Part shown: in pieces, positions 19,283 through 29,096 of the stretch
How the letters are laid out: the number at the start of each line of letters is the position of its first letter
Position numbering within the stretch: the stretch's first letter is position 1
DNA from: Bradyrhizobium sp. AZCC 2262
Lineage (GTDB): Bacteria > Pseudomonadota > Alphaproteobacteria > Rhizobiales > Xanthobacteraceae
Reading direction: 5' to 3'
NCBI RefSeq assembly: GCF_036924535.1
Contig: NZ_JAZHRT010000001.1
Coordinates: 9,352,501 to 9,416,500, forward strand
Length of the DNA: 64,000 nucleotides
Notes under the pieces: model-generated
Database searches by the model: none
The model's input: only the letters and a program-made list of their open reading frames with translations
Told to the model about the DNA's origin: nothing
Position numbers and translations under genes: made by a program

Positions 19283-20131
19283 TCAGGCGTAATCGCCGTC
19301 GCTATCGCCATCATCGACGTCGAAGCCGTCGGAATCGTGATCCTGGTCATCATCGTCATTCGAGGCCTGATCAAAGAATCCCTGCCGCGAACCGGAATCA
19401 TTATCGTTGTTGTCGGCGCGCCGGCTTGACGAGCCGACGTCGTTGATCCCGGCGTCGCGCGCGAGATCGCCGCCGGACTGGTCGCCCCACGGCCTGCGGT
19501 CTTCGACGCCGCCGCTGCGGCCCGCCGTGTCACCGAACGACTGGTGGCTGCCGCCGCCGCCCATCATCGAGCGGATGCTGCTGGCCAGCAGCGATCCGCC
19601 GACCACGCCGGCTGCGGCTGCCGCCGCCGTTCCGAGGAACGAGCCGCCACCGCCGCCGAACGCCGGCTGCTGCGCGCCATAGGGTTGCTGTGCGCCATAG
19701 GGCTGGGCGTAGGCCGGCTGATTATATTGTCCGGGCGTTTGGCTCTGCTGCAGCACCTGACCGGTGTTCCAGGCCGGCCGGCTGCCGCCCGAATTGCCGC
19801 CCATGTCGGGCGGGCGAACGTTGGGCACCGAACCATGTGACGAACCTTGCGGCTGGTTCTGCCCGAAGATCGCATCGCGCATCGAATCGAGAAAGCCGCC
19901 GGATTGATTTTGCGGACCCGCCGCCGCCTCCAGTTCCTGGATGCGCATGTCGGCGCGCTTCAACGCTTCGTCCTGCACCAGCGCCGTTTGCACCAGTGCA
20001 TAGACCGCATTGGGCGCGTTGCGCAGGCCCTGCATGATCGCGGACATCGCCTCCGCATCGCGCGGGGCATTCTCCAGCTTGGTGAGCCGGTTGAAAAGAT
20101 CGTCAATCAGTTGGCGTTCTTGCGGTGTCAT
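19283..20131 (-). CDS. DUF2076 protein
   Basis: The protein has 282 residues. It opens with the DUF2076 pattern MTPQERQLIDDLFNRLTKLENAPRDAEA and a helical region to about residue 70. A Gln/Pro/Gly/Tyr-rich low-complexity middle (with QPYGAQQPYGAQQP) follows, then a Gly/Ala hydrophobic patch SFLGTAAAAAAGVVGGSLLASSI and an acidic Asp-rich tail (DDDDQDHDSDGFDVDDGD). The hydrophobic patch may be a glycine-zipper membrane segment. Function is unknown. GAGGGAGAGGG precedes the ATG. Confidence 0.82.
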   Translation of the reverse strand: MTPQERQLIDDLFNRLTKLENAPRDAEAMSAIMQGLRNAPNAVYALVQTALVQDEALKRADMRIQELEAAAGPQNQSGGFLDSMRDAIFGQNQPQGSSHGSVPNVRPPDMGGNSGGSRPAWNTGQVLQQSQTPGQYNQPAYAQPYGAQQPYGAQQPAFGGGGGSFLGTAAAAAAGVVGGSLLASSIRSMMGGGGSHQSFGDTAGRSGGVEDRRPWGDQSGGDLARDAGINDVGSSSRRADNNDNDSGSRQGFFDQASNDDDDQDHDSDGFDVDDGDSDGDYA

Positions 20132-20260
20132 TGCCCTCTCCCTCGCGTCGGATCGTCGTCGACGCGCGGGTCAGATGTAGGGCGGGCTTTGTGTCGCAAG
20201 TAGTGGGTGGCCGAATTAAATTTTGGTATGCGACAAAACGCCGGGATTTCCCTGACCTTA

Positions 20261-21103
20261 TCAACCCAATGTAACTTTATTCGCCGCCAGCAATGCCGGG
20301 AATCGATCGCTTGCGAGATACGCATGTTCCGCCTCGCGCTGGGTGGTGAAGGGGTCGAGGCTTTCGAGGGTTTCGTCGACGAATCCAGGGTGGCACATCA
20401 CCAGCCCGCCGTCCGGCATCCCTTCGAGGAACTCACCCATCAGCCCGCCAAAATCGGGCGCTTTCGAAAAATCATAGGCGCCGGCAAAGGCGGGATTGAA
20501 CGGGATGCCGGCACCGGCGGCGCGCTTGCGGAATTGCGCGCTGAGAACGTCGAGCACCAGCGCCTTGGGCGCACCGAGCAGCCCGGCCAGCGGCTTGGGG
20601 CGTCCACCCTGGCGGACCCAGGCGGTAGGGGCAGCTTCTTTCACCGCGCGCAGAAAAGCGTCGCGCACCTGCGGAAACAATTGCGCATGCTGGTGGCCGT
20701 CGACGAAATCGGGCGCCCGGCCGAACAGCTCCTTGAAGGCGGCAAGCTGGGCTGCGAGCTCATCCTCGATCAGGCCGGGATCGAGCCGCCGCAACAGCCC
20801 CGATCGCAGCATGGCCGGAAACGGCAGGAACAGGCCGCCATTGAGCGGACGGAAGTGCATCGTCAGCGGACGAAACGGCGCGGTCAGCGTTGCGTGCAGG
20901 CCGATCGCACAACGCGGGCTGTTCGCCGCGACATCCTGCAACGCGGCGACCTCGGCGCGCCCGATCGCTGAGCCTACCACCATGACAGAGCTGGCGTTGA
21001 GACGGCCACAGGAGATCAGATCGCGAATGGCGCGGTTGACGCCATCGGCCAGCCCGTAGTCGTCGGCGCACAGCCAGATCCGGCGCAGCGCAACGTCATT
21101 CAT
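20261..21103 (-). CDS. ChbG/HpnK (YdjC) family deacetylase
   Basis: The protein has 280 residues. Motifs of this carbohydrate deacetylase family are CADDYGLADGVN (metal and catalytic Asp, residues 12-23), IGLHATLT, DFVDGHQHAQLFP (metal-binding His) and MCHPGFVD. HpnK removes an acetyl group in hopanoid biosynthesis; ChbG acts on chitooligosaccharides. Its ATG overlaps the stop of the glycosyltransferase gene by four bases (ATGA), so the pair is co-translated and probably acts on the same lipid-linked sugar. Which substrate is used cannot be told from sequence. Confidence 0.88.
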   Translation of the reverse strand: MNDVALRRIWLCADDYGLADGVNRAIRDLISCGRLNASSVMVVGSAIGRAEVAALQDVAANSPRCAIGLHATLTAPFRPLTMHFRPLNGGLFLPFPAMLRSGLLRRLDPGLIEDELAAQLAAFKELFGRAPDFVDGHQHAQLFPQVRDAFLRAVKEAAPTAWVRQGGRPKPLAGLLGAPKALVLDVLSAQFRKRAAGAGIPFNPAFAGAYDFSKAPDFGGLMGEFLEGMPDGGLVMCHPGFVDETLESLDPFTTQREAEHAYLASDRFPALLAANKVTLG

Positions 21104-22146
21104 TCCGCGGCGGTCCGCTCGGTGGCGCTCGCCGTCGTCTCGCCATCGGCGCGTTTTTCGGAATGCTCGGCGACGAAGTAGATTGGACGCGCCTTCAACT
21201 CGGAGAGGATCTTGCCGATATATTCGCCGACGATGCCGATCATGATGAGCTGCACGCCGCCGATCGTCATCAACCCGATCATCAGCGAGGGATAGCCGGG
21301 GACCTGCTTGCCGGTGGTCCAGACCTCCCAGAGAATGGTCAGGCCGAACAGGAAAGCGCTGATCGCCAGCAGCACGCCGAGCAGGCTGGCAAAGCGCAGC
21401 GGCGCCACCGAGAACGACGTCAGTCCCTCGATCGACAGGCCGATCAGCCGGCCCGGGCTGAACGTCGTGACGCCGTGCGCGCGCGGCGCCGGCTCGTAAG
21501 CGACGCGAATCTGGCGGAAACCGATCCAGTTCGACAGGCCCTTGAAGAAGCGGTTGCGCTCGGGAAGCTGCCGCAGCGCCTTGGCCGCGCGCGGCGACAG
21601 CAGGCGGAAATCGCCGGCGTCCTCGGGGATCTTCTGCCGCGCGCCCCAGTTGATCAGCGCGTAGAAGCCGTGCACCGCCTTGCGGCGCAGGAACGATTCA
21701 TTGTCGCGATGCGCCTTCGCGGTATAGACGACGTCGTAGCCGTCATCGATCCAGTGCGAGACCAGCTTTTCGACCAGATCAGGCGGATGCTGGCCGTCGC
21801 CGTCCATGAACAGGATCGCGCCGCGGCGGGCATGGTCCAGCCCCGCCATCAGCGCGGCCTCCTTGCCGAAATTGCGCGACAGCGACACCACCTGGATGTC
21901 GAGCGCATCGGCGTTAAGCGTGTGCGCGATCGCCAGCGTATTGTCGGCGCTGCCGTCGTCGACATAGACCACTTCGCTGGCAAGGCCGTAACGTGCCTTC
22001 AGCGTGCGGGCGAGGCCGACCAGCCGTTCGTGCAGCAAAGCGAGCCCTGCCGCCTCGTTGTACAGCGGCACGACAATCGACAGGCCTTGCGCCGCGGCAC
22101 CGGCTGCGGTCGTCGACAGGCGGGAAACGTCAGAGCCGAGCGTCAT
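21100..22146 (-). CDS. family 2 glycosyltransferase, DPM1/ArnC/GtrB-like
   Basis: The protein has 348 residues. The GT-A domain shows IVVPLYNEAAGL (about 23-34), VVYVDDGSADNT and the metal-binding FMDGDGQHPPDLV. Two C-terminal membrane helices (about 240-262 and 280-305) and the IGIVGEYIGKIL motif are typical of enzymes that put a sugar on undecaprenyl phosphate. It is the first gene of a two-gene unit with the deacetylase. Confidence 0.9.
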   Translation of the reverse strand: MTLGSDVSRLSTTAAGAAAQGLSIVVPLYNEAAGLALLHERLVGLARTLKARYGLASEVVYVDDGSADNTLAIAHTLNADALDIQVVSLSRNFGKEAALMAGLDHARRGAILFMDGDGQHPPDLVEKLVSHWIDDGYDVVYTAKAHRDNESFLRRKAVHGFYALINWGARQKIPEDAGDFRLLSPRAAKALRQLPERNRFFKGLSNWIGFRQIRVAYEPAPRAHGVTTFSPGRLIGLSIEGLTSFSVAPLRFASLLGVLLAISAFLFGLTILWEVWTTGKQVPGYPSLMIGLMTIGGVQLIMIGIVGEYIGKILSELKARPIYFVAEHSEKRADGETTASATERTAAE

Positions 22147-22221
22147 CGATCAGGTCCCAGATCATCCAACCGTATATGCTACTTGCTGCCACCTGTCGCA
22201 ACGATGAACGAAACGGCAGCC

Positions 22222-23199
22222 TTATTGCCGCAAGAACGCCTCGAGCCTGGCAAATAACGGGTTTTCGCGGTCGAGCACATAGTCGAGCGAGGCGATCGAA
22301 ACCGTGTCGGCGCCGTGTTCGCGCAGAAAACTGCCGAGCGCGTAAAGCTGCATCGGCGGGCAGTGCAGGGTGAGCATGCCCGACGAGGTCGGCCCGCCGA
22401 ACGGCGTCACCACGCCAAACCGGTTATGCGCCTCCGCCAGCAGCGCATCGTTGCAGCCGGCGAAACGAGTTCGCACCTCGCGGAATTTGCTGGCGCGGGC
22501 GCGTGCCGCGATGTGGTCGAGGATGACGCGCGCGGTCTCGCGGGCGTCAGACGACCAGTCGGCGTCCCTTGAGGCGACGAGGTTGGCCTGGCTGCGCAGG
22601 ATCACGCCGTCGTCCAGCACCTTGAGGCCATTGGCGGCCAGCGTCGCGCCCGTCGTGGTGATGTCGACGATCATCTCGGCGGTGCCGACGGCCGGCGCGC
22701 CCTCGGTGGCGCCGGCGCTTTCGACGATGCGGTAGTCGACCACGCCGTGGGAGGCAAAGAAGTTGCGCGTCAAATTGATGTATTTGGTCGCGACCCGCAT
22801 CCGCCGGTTATGCTGGGCGCGGAAGCCGGTGGTAACGTCGTCGAGGTCGGCCATGGTGCGGACGTCGATCCAGGCCTGCGGCACCGCGACCACGACATTG
22901 GCGCTGCCGAAGCCGAGATTGTCGATCAGCAGCACGCGCTTGTCGGCGTCCGCGATGCTTTCGCGCAGCAGGTCCTCGCCGGTGACGCCGAGATGCACCA
23001 TGCCGCGCGCGAGCTGGGAAGCGATCTCGCTCGCCGAGAGATAGGCGATCTCGACATTGTCGAGGCCGGAAATCGTGCCGCGATAGTCGCGCGCGCCGCG
23101 CGGTTTCGCCAGCGAGAGCCCGGCGCGCGTGAAAAACGCTTCGGCGTTTTCCTGCAGGCGGCCCTTGGAAGGAACGGCGAGAACGAAGGGGGCGGTCAT
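22222..23199 (-). CDS. hisG: ATP phosphoribosyltransferase catalytic subunit HisG
   Basis: The protein has 325 residues. It catalyses the first step of histidine synthesis, joining ATP and PRPP. Visible marks are AVPSKGRL (about 8-15), [11 protein letters not shown], and the PRPP loop [22 protein letters not shown] (about 165-190). ATG 23199 overlaps the hisZ stop by four bases (ATGA), so it depends on HisZ translation. HisZ would supply the regulatory role. Confidence 0.95.
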   Translation of the reverse strand: MTAPFVLAVPSKGRLQENAEAFFTRAGLSLAKPRGARDYRGTISGLDNVEIAYLSASEIASQLARGMVHLGVTGEDLLRESIADADKRVLLIDNLGFGSANVVVAVPQAWIDVRTMADLDDVTTGFRAQHNRRMRVATKYINLTRNFFASHGVVDYRIVESAGATEGAPAVGTAEMIVDITTTGATLAANGLKVLDDGVILRSQANLVASRDADWSSDARETARVILDHIAARARASKFREVRTRFAGCNDALLAEAHNRFGVVTPFGGPTSSGMLTLHCPPMQLYALGSFLREHGADTVSIASLDYVLDRENPLFARLEAFLRQ

Positions 23200-24380
23200 G
23201 CGGCGCTCCCTTGCGAGACGGGTTTTCCGAGTTGCGTCAGCGCCTCGATCCACACCGAGAATCCGACCGCAGGGATCGGCGTCGGTGAACCGAGCTGCGT
23301 CATCAAGCCATCATAGCGCCCGCCCGCCACCAGCGGTTCGACGCCGTTGCCCTTTCCATTGACAGTTCCCTTTGCATGCAGCTCGAATTCGAACCCGGTG
23401 TAATAATCGAGCCCGCGGCCGAACGAGGTGGAAAACCGCGTCAGCTTCGTGTCGATGCCGCGCGCGGCCATGAAGCCGACGCGGCTTTCGAGCTGATCGA
23501 TGGCGGCTGAAAGATCGAGCTTGGCCTCAGTGGCGAGCGCGCGCAGTTGCGCCACCGATTCATCCGGATCGCCCGCGATCGCGAGGAAGCGCTTGATGAT
23601 GTTGAGCGCGTCGCGCGGCAGCGCGCCGCCCTTCAGCGTCGATTGTTCGAGGAAGCGGTCGGCGATTTCGGCCACCGTCCGTCCGCCGACATTGGTGGTG
23701 CCGGCGATCGACATCAAATCGGTGACCAGCGCCAGCGCCGCCTTGCGGTCGGAGCCGGCAAGCGCCGCCAGCACGCCCTCATATTCGTTGCGGCCTGGCG
23801 CGGTGGCGAGCGTCAGCCGCTCGATATCGTCGGTGAGACTGAGCTTGCGGTTAAAATCCTTGATCAGCCGCCGCCGCCACACCGGATAGAGGTTGAGCGC
23901 GTCGATCAGCGCATTGAACAAAGCGACGTCGCCGGTGCGGATTTCGACGTCCTTCAATCCGAAGGCGGTGGTCGCTTCCAGCGCCAGCGCCAGCATTTCG
24001 GCATCGGCCGCGGCGCGGTCCTGCCGGCCGAAGGATTCGATCCCGGCCTGCAGGAATTCGCTCGGCTGGCCGCCGCGATAGCGAAATACCGGCCCGAGAT
24101 AGCTGAAGCCCGCGGGCTGTCCGGCGCGATCAGAGGCGAGATAGTCGCGCGCCACCGGAATCGTGAGGTCGGGACGCAGGCAGAGCTCTTCGCCTGACGC
24201 GTCGGTGGTCAGGTACAGGCTCTTGCGAATGTCCTCGCCGGAGAGGTCGAGGAACGGCTCCGCCGGCTGCAGGATGCCCGGGTGGGCTTGGACGTAGCCG
24301 CCTTGTGCAAACGACAATAGGAGCGCATCCGCCCAGGCGGCGGATCCGGCAGCACCTCGGGTGGCGGCAGTCGCGGTCAT
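23196..24380 (-). CDS. hisZ: ATP phosphoribosyltransferase regulatory subunit HisZ
   Basis: The protein has 394 residues and resembles histidyl-tRNA synthetase. Marks are [37 protein letters not shown] and [15 protein letters not shown]. It is HisZ rather than HisS because it lacks the C-terminal anticodon domain and is coupled to hisG. It forms the hetero-octamer with HisG and confers histidine feedback. The start at 24380 (MTATAATRG) is preferred over 24392. Confidence 0.9.
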   Translation of the reverse strand: MTATAATRGAAGSAAWADALLLSFAQGGYVQAHPGILQPAEPFLDLSGEDIRKSLYLTTDASGEELCLRPDLTIPVARDYLASDRAGQPAGFSYLGPVFRYRGGQPSEFLQAGIESFGRQDRAAADAEMLALALEATTAFGLKDVEIRTGDVALFNALIDALNLYPVWRRRLIKDFNRKLSLTDDIERLTLATAPGRNEYEGVLAALAGSDRKAALALVTDLMSIAGTTNVGGRTVAEIADRFLEQSTLKGGALPRDALNIIKRFLAIAGDPDESVAQLRALATEAKLDLSAAIDQLESRVGFMAARGIDTKLTRFSTSFGRGLDYYTGFEFELHAKGTVNGKGNGVEPLVAGGRYDGLMTQLGSPTPIPAVGFSVWIEALTQLGKPVSQGSAA

Positions 24381-24548
24381 TTCAGGTTCCAAATATCCGG
24401 AAAAACCGGGTTCTGGGGTTCGTTTCGGGTTCCCCCGGGGGGTTCCAGGGGCTTGTTGGCGCAGGCCTTAGCATGGCCGGGGCGGGGTTTCGACAGGGAT
24501 TGGCCAACTGAATTAATGGCCGGTGCTTTATTGCGCCGTCTTGGCCGA

Positions 24549-25307
24549 TCAGCCCTTAAGTGGCCCCTGCCAGTCCCCCAGCGCCGCCTGTACCAGCGCC
24601 AGCGCGGCGACGCCGGCGGTATCCGCGCGCAGGATGCGGGGGCCCAAGGACAGCCGCAGCGTCTTCGGCTGCCGCAGCAGCAGCGCGCGTTCTTCCTCGG
24701 CAAATCCGCCCTCGGGGCCGATCAGGACGTCGATCCCGTCGGCGGCCGTTAATCCCCGTTGCAGCGCTTCGATGGGATTGCCAATGTCGGCCGCTTCGTC
24801 GCAGAACACCAGCAGGCGGCTGGTCGCTCGCTTGTCGAGAAAGCGGTCGAGCGCAACAGGCTCGGCAACCTCGGCCAGGCTCAGGATGCCGCATTGCTCG
24901 GCGGCCTCGATGACATTGGCGCGCATCCGCTCAACGTTGACCCGCGAAACCTGCGTGTGGCGCGTCAACACCGGCTGCAGCACGGAGGCCCCCATCTCGA
25001 CCGCCTTTTGCACCATGTAGTCGAGCCTTGCGTGCTTGAGCGGCGCAAAGACGTAGGCGATGTCGGGCAAGCGATCCTGCGGCCGCGTTTGCGCGACGAT
25101 ACTCAAGCCGTCGGGCCGCTTGCGGCCTTCGATCGCAGCTTGCCATTCGCCGTCGCGGCCGTTGAACACCAAAATGGTTTCACCGGCCGAAAGCCGCAGT
25201 ACGTTGCCCAGATAATTGCTCTGGTTCCGCTCCAGCGCGATTCGTTCGCCCTCGCGCAAGGGAGCGTCGACGAACAGGCGGGGCGCGCGAAAATCGAATT
25301 CAGGCAT
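24549..25307 (-). CDS. rsmE: 16S rRNA (uracil1498-N3)-methyltransferase RsmE
   Basis: The protein has 252 residues with the N-terminal PUA-like part (RLFVDAPLREGERIALERNQSNYLGNVLRL) and the C-terminal SPOUT knot fold: IGPEGGFAEEE (about residue 195) and LGPRILRADTAG (about 222), the SAM-binding knot. It methylates U1498 of 16S rRNA in the 30S subunit. It appears to be transcribed alone. Confidence 0.94.
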   Translation of the reverse strand: MPEFDFRAPRLFVDAPLREGERIALERNQSNYLGNVLRLSAGETILVFNGRDGEWQAAIEGRKRPDGLSIVAQTRPQDRLPDIAYVFAPLKHARLDYMVQKAVEMGASVLQPVLTRHTQVSRVNVERMRANVIEAAEQCGILSLAEVAEPVALDRFLDKRATSRLLVFCDEAADIGNPIEALQRGLTAADGIDVLIGPEGGFAEEERALLLRQPKTLRLSLGPRILRADTAGVAALALVQAALGDWQGPLKG

Positions 25308-25495
25308 GTGTGATGATCCAACCGGGCCTGCTTTTAGCCCAACGCATGAGAATCCGGAGGCTATTTTTGCCTGTTGGTGTCACTCGACGACGCGCTGATG
25401 CCTCATTCCACGGGCCATTCTGGGTTGCAAAATCGAAGATTACGCTTCACTTGGCAGATGATTCAGATTCTATGGTTCTCGCAGGAGAAACACCC

Positions 25496-26062
25496 TTGAT
25501 AGTCCGCCGCCTGATTGTTGCATCGACCTTGGCCATGGCGATCGTCGGTGCCAGGCAGGTTTTTGCGCAAGCTGCGTTTCCCGCGCCGTTGCCAGGGCAG
25601 GCCGAAGCGCCCGCCAGCAACGTTTCGCCGGTCCCGCACGCGAACGGCGCGGCGCCATCGGCTTCCCCTGGTGCTTCCGCGGTGTTTCCGTCGGGCGGGC
25701 GAACCGATGCCTGTATGAATGGATTTGCTCCGTTGCGCGAGGAAGCGGAGAAACACGGCAAGTTGATCAAGGCCGCGAGCGACCGCAGGGCGCCGCCGGA
25801 CGAGGCCTGCAAGCTGATCGGTAATTTCAGCCAGGCCGAAAAGATGATCAAATTTGTCGAGGTCAATGCCGCCAAATGCGGAATTCGGCCTGAGATCGCC
25901 GACCAGCTCAGGAACGGCCACAAGAACACCGAGAAGATGCAGAAGCAGGTCTGTGCCATCGCGCAGCAGAAAAGAGAACCAGCGGGACCGGTTGGCGACT
26001 TCTGGCCCGCATCCAGCAGAGAACCGGCCGGTCCGGTCGGCCACTTCTGGATCGTCCGTTGA
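25496..26062 (+). CDS. secreted four-cysteine protein, paralogue 1
   Basis: The protein has 188 residues and starts at TTG 25496, 8 bases after AGGAG; no ATG is available there because ATA stands where the paralogue has ATG. A signal peptide (1-24, ...GARQVFA) and a Pro/Ala/Ser linker lead to a helical core with four conserved cysteines (TDACMNGF, DEACKLIGNF, AAKCGIRPEIADQL, KQVCAIA). The C-terminus carries a tandem repeat REPAGPVGDFW / REPAGPVGHFW. It is a tandem duplicate of the next gene. Function is unknown; two disulfides in the periplasm are likely. Confidence 0.7.
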   Translation: MIVRRLIVASTLAMAIVGARQVFAQAAFPAPLPGQAEAPASNVSPVPHANGAAPSASPGASAVFPSGGRTDACMNGFAPLREEAEKHGKLIKAASDRRAPPDEACKLIGNFSQAEKMIKFVEVNAAKCGIRPEIADQLRNGHKNTEKMQKQVCAIAQQKREPAGPVGDFWPASSREPAGPVGHFWIVR

Positions 26063-26313
26063 CCCCTGAGACGTGGTTGAAACGCGTCGCGGAAACCGGG
26101 TCGGACACCCCTAATGTTCCGTTTCCGGGCGCTTTTAGCCTAAAGCGCTAGAATCCGGAGCTGTTTTTAACTTTCGATGCGGCCGTGCGCCGCGCTGCTG
26201 CCCCAATCGACGGGTTGTTAAGCGACGGCAGGAATCGTAAAAAGCCGTTTCGCAAATCTGCTTCGTTCGGACACGTTGGGGCTTTGCCTGACCTTGCCGG
26301 AGAACCACCCTTG

Positions 26314-26970
26314 ATGATCCGCCGCCTGATTGTGCCGTTGACCGCTGCCGTCGTGAGCCTTCATGCAGGCCACGTCTTTGCGCAGGGCGCGTTTCCAGCG
26401 CCGTTGCCCAACCAGAGCGCCGCGCCCGCGAATGCTTCGCCGTTTCCGCCGGTGAATGGCGCTGCGCCGTCGGCCTCGGTCGGCGCCCCGTCGCCGTTCC
26501 CGTCACAGGGGGCCGCTCCGGTTTCCAGCGGATTCAGTGGGCCGCCGCCACAGGCCAGCGGTGGGGCAGACGCCTGCATGAAAGGGTTCGTTCCCCTGCG
26601 CGAGGAAGCCGAGCGACGCGGCAAGATGATCAAGGCCGCGAGCGACCGCAAGGCGCCGCCGGACGAGGCCTGCAAGCTGATCAAAAATTTCGGCCAGGCC
26701 GAATTGAAGATGATCTCATATGTCCAGACCAATTCCGCCAAGTGTGGAATTCCGCCGCAGATCGCCGACCAGCTCAAGAACGGCCACAAGAACACCGAGA
26801 AGATGCAGACTCAGGTCTGTAACGTCGCGCAGCAGGCGGCAACGCGCGGGCCGGCCGGTCCCAGCCTGAGCGAAGTGCTTGGCTCCTCGGCGGCGCTGCC
26901 TGAAGCGCAGGCCGTCAAGAAGGGTGGCAGCACCTTCGATACGCTGAACGGCAACGTTCTCCAGCGATGA
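26314..26970 (+). CDS. secreted four-cysteine protein, paralogue 2
   Basis: The protein has 218 residues with a signal peptide (...LHAGHVFA) and a longer Pro/Ala/Ser linker than paralogue 1. Its core is highly similar to paralogue 1: DACMKGFVPLREEAE, SDRKAPPDEACKLIKNF and CGIPPQIADQLKNGHKNTEKM. The C-terminus lacks the REPAGPVG repeat and ends LNGNVLQR. A TTG at 26311 aligns with the start of paralogue 1 and has better spacing to GGAG, so either codon may be used. It is followed by ubiA after 10 bases. Confidence 0.72.
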   Translation: MIRRLIVPLTAAVVSLHAGHVFAQGAFPAPLPNQSAAPANASPFPPVNGAAPSASVGAPSPFPSQGAAPVSSGFSGPPPQASGGADACMKGFVPLREEAERRGKMIKAASDRKAPPDEACKLIKNFGQAELKMISYVQTNSAKCGIPPQIADQLKNGHKNTEKMQTQVCNVAQQAATRGPAGPSLSEVLGSSAALPEAQAVKKGGSTFDTLNGNVLQR

Positions 26971-26980
26971 CCCTGGCCCG

Positions 26981-27916
26981 ATGAGCGGCGCGACCGCCCG
27001 CGTTGCTGATGCGACCGGCAACTGGGTCGATACGCGCGCGCCGTCGTGGTCGCGGCCTTACTTGCGGCTTTCCCGTTTCGACCGTCCGATCGGATCGTGG
27101 CTGTTGCTGATGCCGTGCTGGTGGTCGGCGGCGCTGGCCGCCGGCGTCGCGCGCGACGTCTCGCAATTGCCGCTCGTGATCGTGCTGTTCTTCATCGGCG
27201 CCTTTGTCATGCGCGGGGCGGGCTGCGCCTGGAACGACATCACCGACCGCGATCTCGACGCGCGCGTCGAGCGGACGCGGTCGCGGCCATTGCCTGCCGG
27301 GCAGATCAGCGTGGCGCAGGCGTTTGCCTTCCTGGTCCTGCAGGCGCTGATCGGCTTGGCGGTGCTGCTGCAGTTCAACCGTTTTGCGATCATGACCGGC
27401 GTCGCCTCGCTCGTCATCGTCGCGGTCTATCCCTTCATGAAGCGCATCACCTGGTGGCCGCAGGTCGTGCTGGGCCTCGCCTTCTCATGGGGCGCGCTGA
27501 TGGGATTCGCCGTCACGCTCGGGCGGCTCGATCTCACTGCGCTCGCGCTCTATGCCGGCTCGATCGCCTGGGTGATCGGCTACGACACGATCTACGCCCA
27601 CCAGGACACCGAGGACGATGCGCTGATCGGCATCAAGTCCACCGCACGCCTGTTCGGCGCGCGCACCCACCGGGCGCTCGCAGTGTTTTATTCACTCGCG
27701 GTGATGCTGATCGGCGCGGCGCTGGTGCTGGGCGGCGCACGCTGGCCGGCATGGATCGGGCTCGTGGCTTTTGCTGCACATCTGGTCTGGCAGATCCGGC
27801 GCTTGGACATCAGCGACCCCGCGCTGTGCTTGCGGATATTCAGGTCCAACCGCGATGCGGGGCTGTTGCTGTTCGCGGGATTGCTCGCAGACGCGGTGAT
27901 GCGTTCGGTCTCGTAG
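26981..27916 (+). CDS. ubiA: 4-hydroxybenzoate polyprenyltransferase UbiA
   Basis: The protein has 311 residues and about nine membrane segments. Both Asp-rich prenyl-diphosphate motifs are present: NDITDRDLDARVERTRSRPLPAG (about 88-110) and YDTIYAHQDTEDD (about 203-215). It attaches the polyprenyl tail to 4-hydroxybenzoate in ubiquinone synthesis at the inner membrane. The stop codon TAG is part of an intergenic repeat that begins at 27913. Confidence 0.94.
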   Translation: MSGATARVADATGNWVDTRAPSWSRPYLRLSRFDRPIGSWLLLMPCWWSAALAAGVARDVSQLPLVIVLFFIGAFVMRGAGCAWNDITDRDLDARVERTRSRPLPAGQISVAQAFAFLVLQALIGLAVLLQFNRFAIMTGVASLVIVAVYPFMKRITWWPQVVLGLAFSWGALMGFAVTLGRLDLTALALYAGSIAWVIGYDTIYAHQDTEDDALIGIKSTARLFGARTHRALAVFYSLAVMLIGAALVLGGARWPAWIGLVAFAAHLVWQIRRLDISDPALCLRIFRSNRDAGLLLFAGLLADAVMRSVS

Positions 27917-27998
27917 GGTGGGCAAAGGCGCGTCAGCGATGTGCCCACCATCAAGCATTCCGCTCGTGAGGGTGGGCGCACGCTGCAGCTCTGCCTAC
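27913..27998. repeat. intergenic repeat (GTAGGGTGGGCAAAG family) supplying the ubiA stop
   Basis: GTAGGGTGGGCAAAGGCGC is followed by GATGTGCCCACC (complementary to the start) and by a second block GGTGGGCGCACGC...CTGCCTAC. The TAG at 27914-27916 is the ubiA stop codon. Confidence 0.7.
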
Positions 27999-28115
27999 GT
28001 CCGCTTTCGTCGGCACAGCGGACATGGCCGGACTTGCTGCCGGTTCGACCCGGTCGCGAATGACCCGTAGCAGAAGTGCATCCCATTCCGAATGTGCGCT
28101 GATTTGGACTGATGG

Positions 28116-29078
28116 TTACAAATTGTCGAAATGAATGGCGGGATGCAGCATGCCAAGCAACCCGACGATGCCGAAAATCATCAGTCCTAATACGATTTCG
28201 ATAACGCTGTTGCGCTTAAGCTGACGCAGCGCTTTGAGCTGCGGCCCGCATCCCGATGGCAACGCAAGCCGGGGCGTCAACCAAAATCGATTCGCCGCAG
28301 CCATCATCAGCATGGCCGCGAACAGCGCGAGTTTCAACATTAGGAGACGGCCGTATTCGGTGACGATCAGCGCGTGTAAGGAACCGACCAAAATCCATGC
28401 GTTGACGATACCGGTCGCAACGATTGAGCCCACACTGATGAGGGCCAAAGTCGAAAAACGTTGCGTCGTTCTAAGCGCAACATGGGCCCACGAGTCAGCC
28501 TCGTACCGTCTCGCCACGGCCAGCAGAAATACTAGCGAAACAAGGCCTCCAATCCAGGTTGCGGCGAAGACGAGGTGCAATACGTCGGCCGTCAGATGAA
28601 GGAGTCCTGCTTCACCCGCGGTGGAACCAGCATGGCCTGTCCATGCTATGGCTGCGATCAGGCCGAGGGCCGATGCCACCGCAAGCCAACGTACCCACTG
28701 AAGCCGGTCATACGCCAAGCAAGCAGCCAGAATAATTGCGAGCACAAAGCGAATTTCCAAGACGAATCCGAATTGCGTTTCGTTCACCACGGCCGACATC
28801 ACATCGGCTGTCATGGCATCACCGAGCGGGAGACCACTCATGGAGGCTGCTTGCAATAGAACCCAGATCACGCCGGATACTACGGCGATTGCGAGGGTTA
28901 TCCATGCAATGCGTAGGGTTTGCAGCCGGACAATGGTGGCTTCTTCCGATGACCGGAAAATGGGCTGCGCCACCACCGTCCAGAATATGAGACTTCCGGC
29001 CAATATCGTGGCGGCGGCGAAATGCACTGCGCGAACGACGATCAGCGAATTATGCACGTCGTTCGCACCCAAATCCAT
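28116..29078 (-). CDS. copD: copper resistance/uptake membrane protein CopD
   Basis: The protein has 320 residues and about eight hydrophobic segments. CopD features include VVRAVHFAAATILAGSLIFW at the start, WTGHAGSTAGEAG LLHLTADVLHLVFAATWIGGL (a His-rich stretch about 145-180) and ANRFWLTPRL. It moves copper across the inner membrane with periplasmic CopC. It lies 18 bases after copC in the same direction. Confidence 0.88.
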   Translation of the reverse strand: MDLGANDVHNSLIVVRAVHFAAATILAGSLIFWTVVAQPIFRSSEEATIVRLQTLRIAWITLAIAVVSGVIWVLLQAASMSGLPLGDAMTADVMSAVVNETQFGFVLEIRFVLAIILAACLAYDRLQWVRWLAVASALGLIAAIAWTGHAGSTAGEAGLLHLTADVLHLVFAATWIGGLVSLVFLLAVARRYEADSWAHVALRTTQRFSTLALISVGSIVATGIVNAWILVGSLHALIVTEYGRLLMLKLALFAAMLMMAAANRFWLTPRLALPSGCGPQLKALRQLKRNSVIEIVLGLMIFGIVGLLGMLHPAIHFDNL

Positions 29079-29096
29079 TGGGGGGTCCCGCGACTT

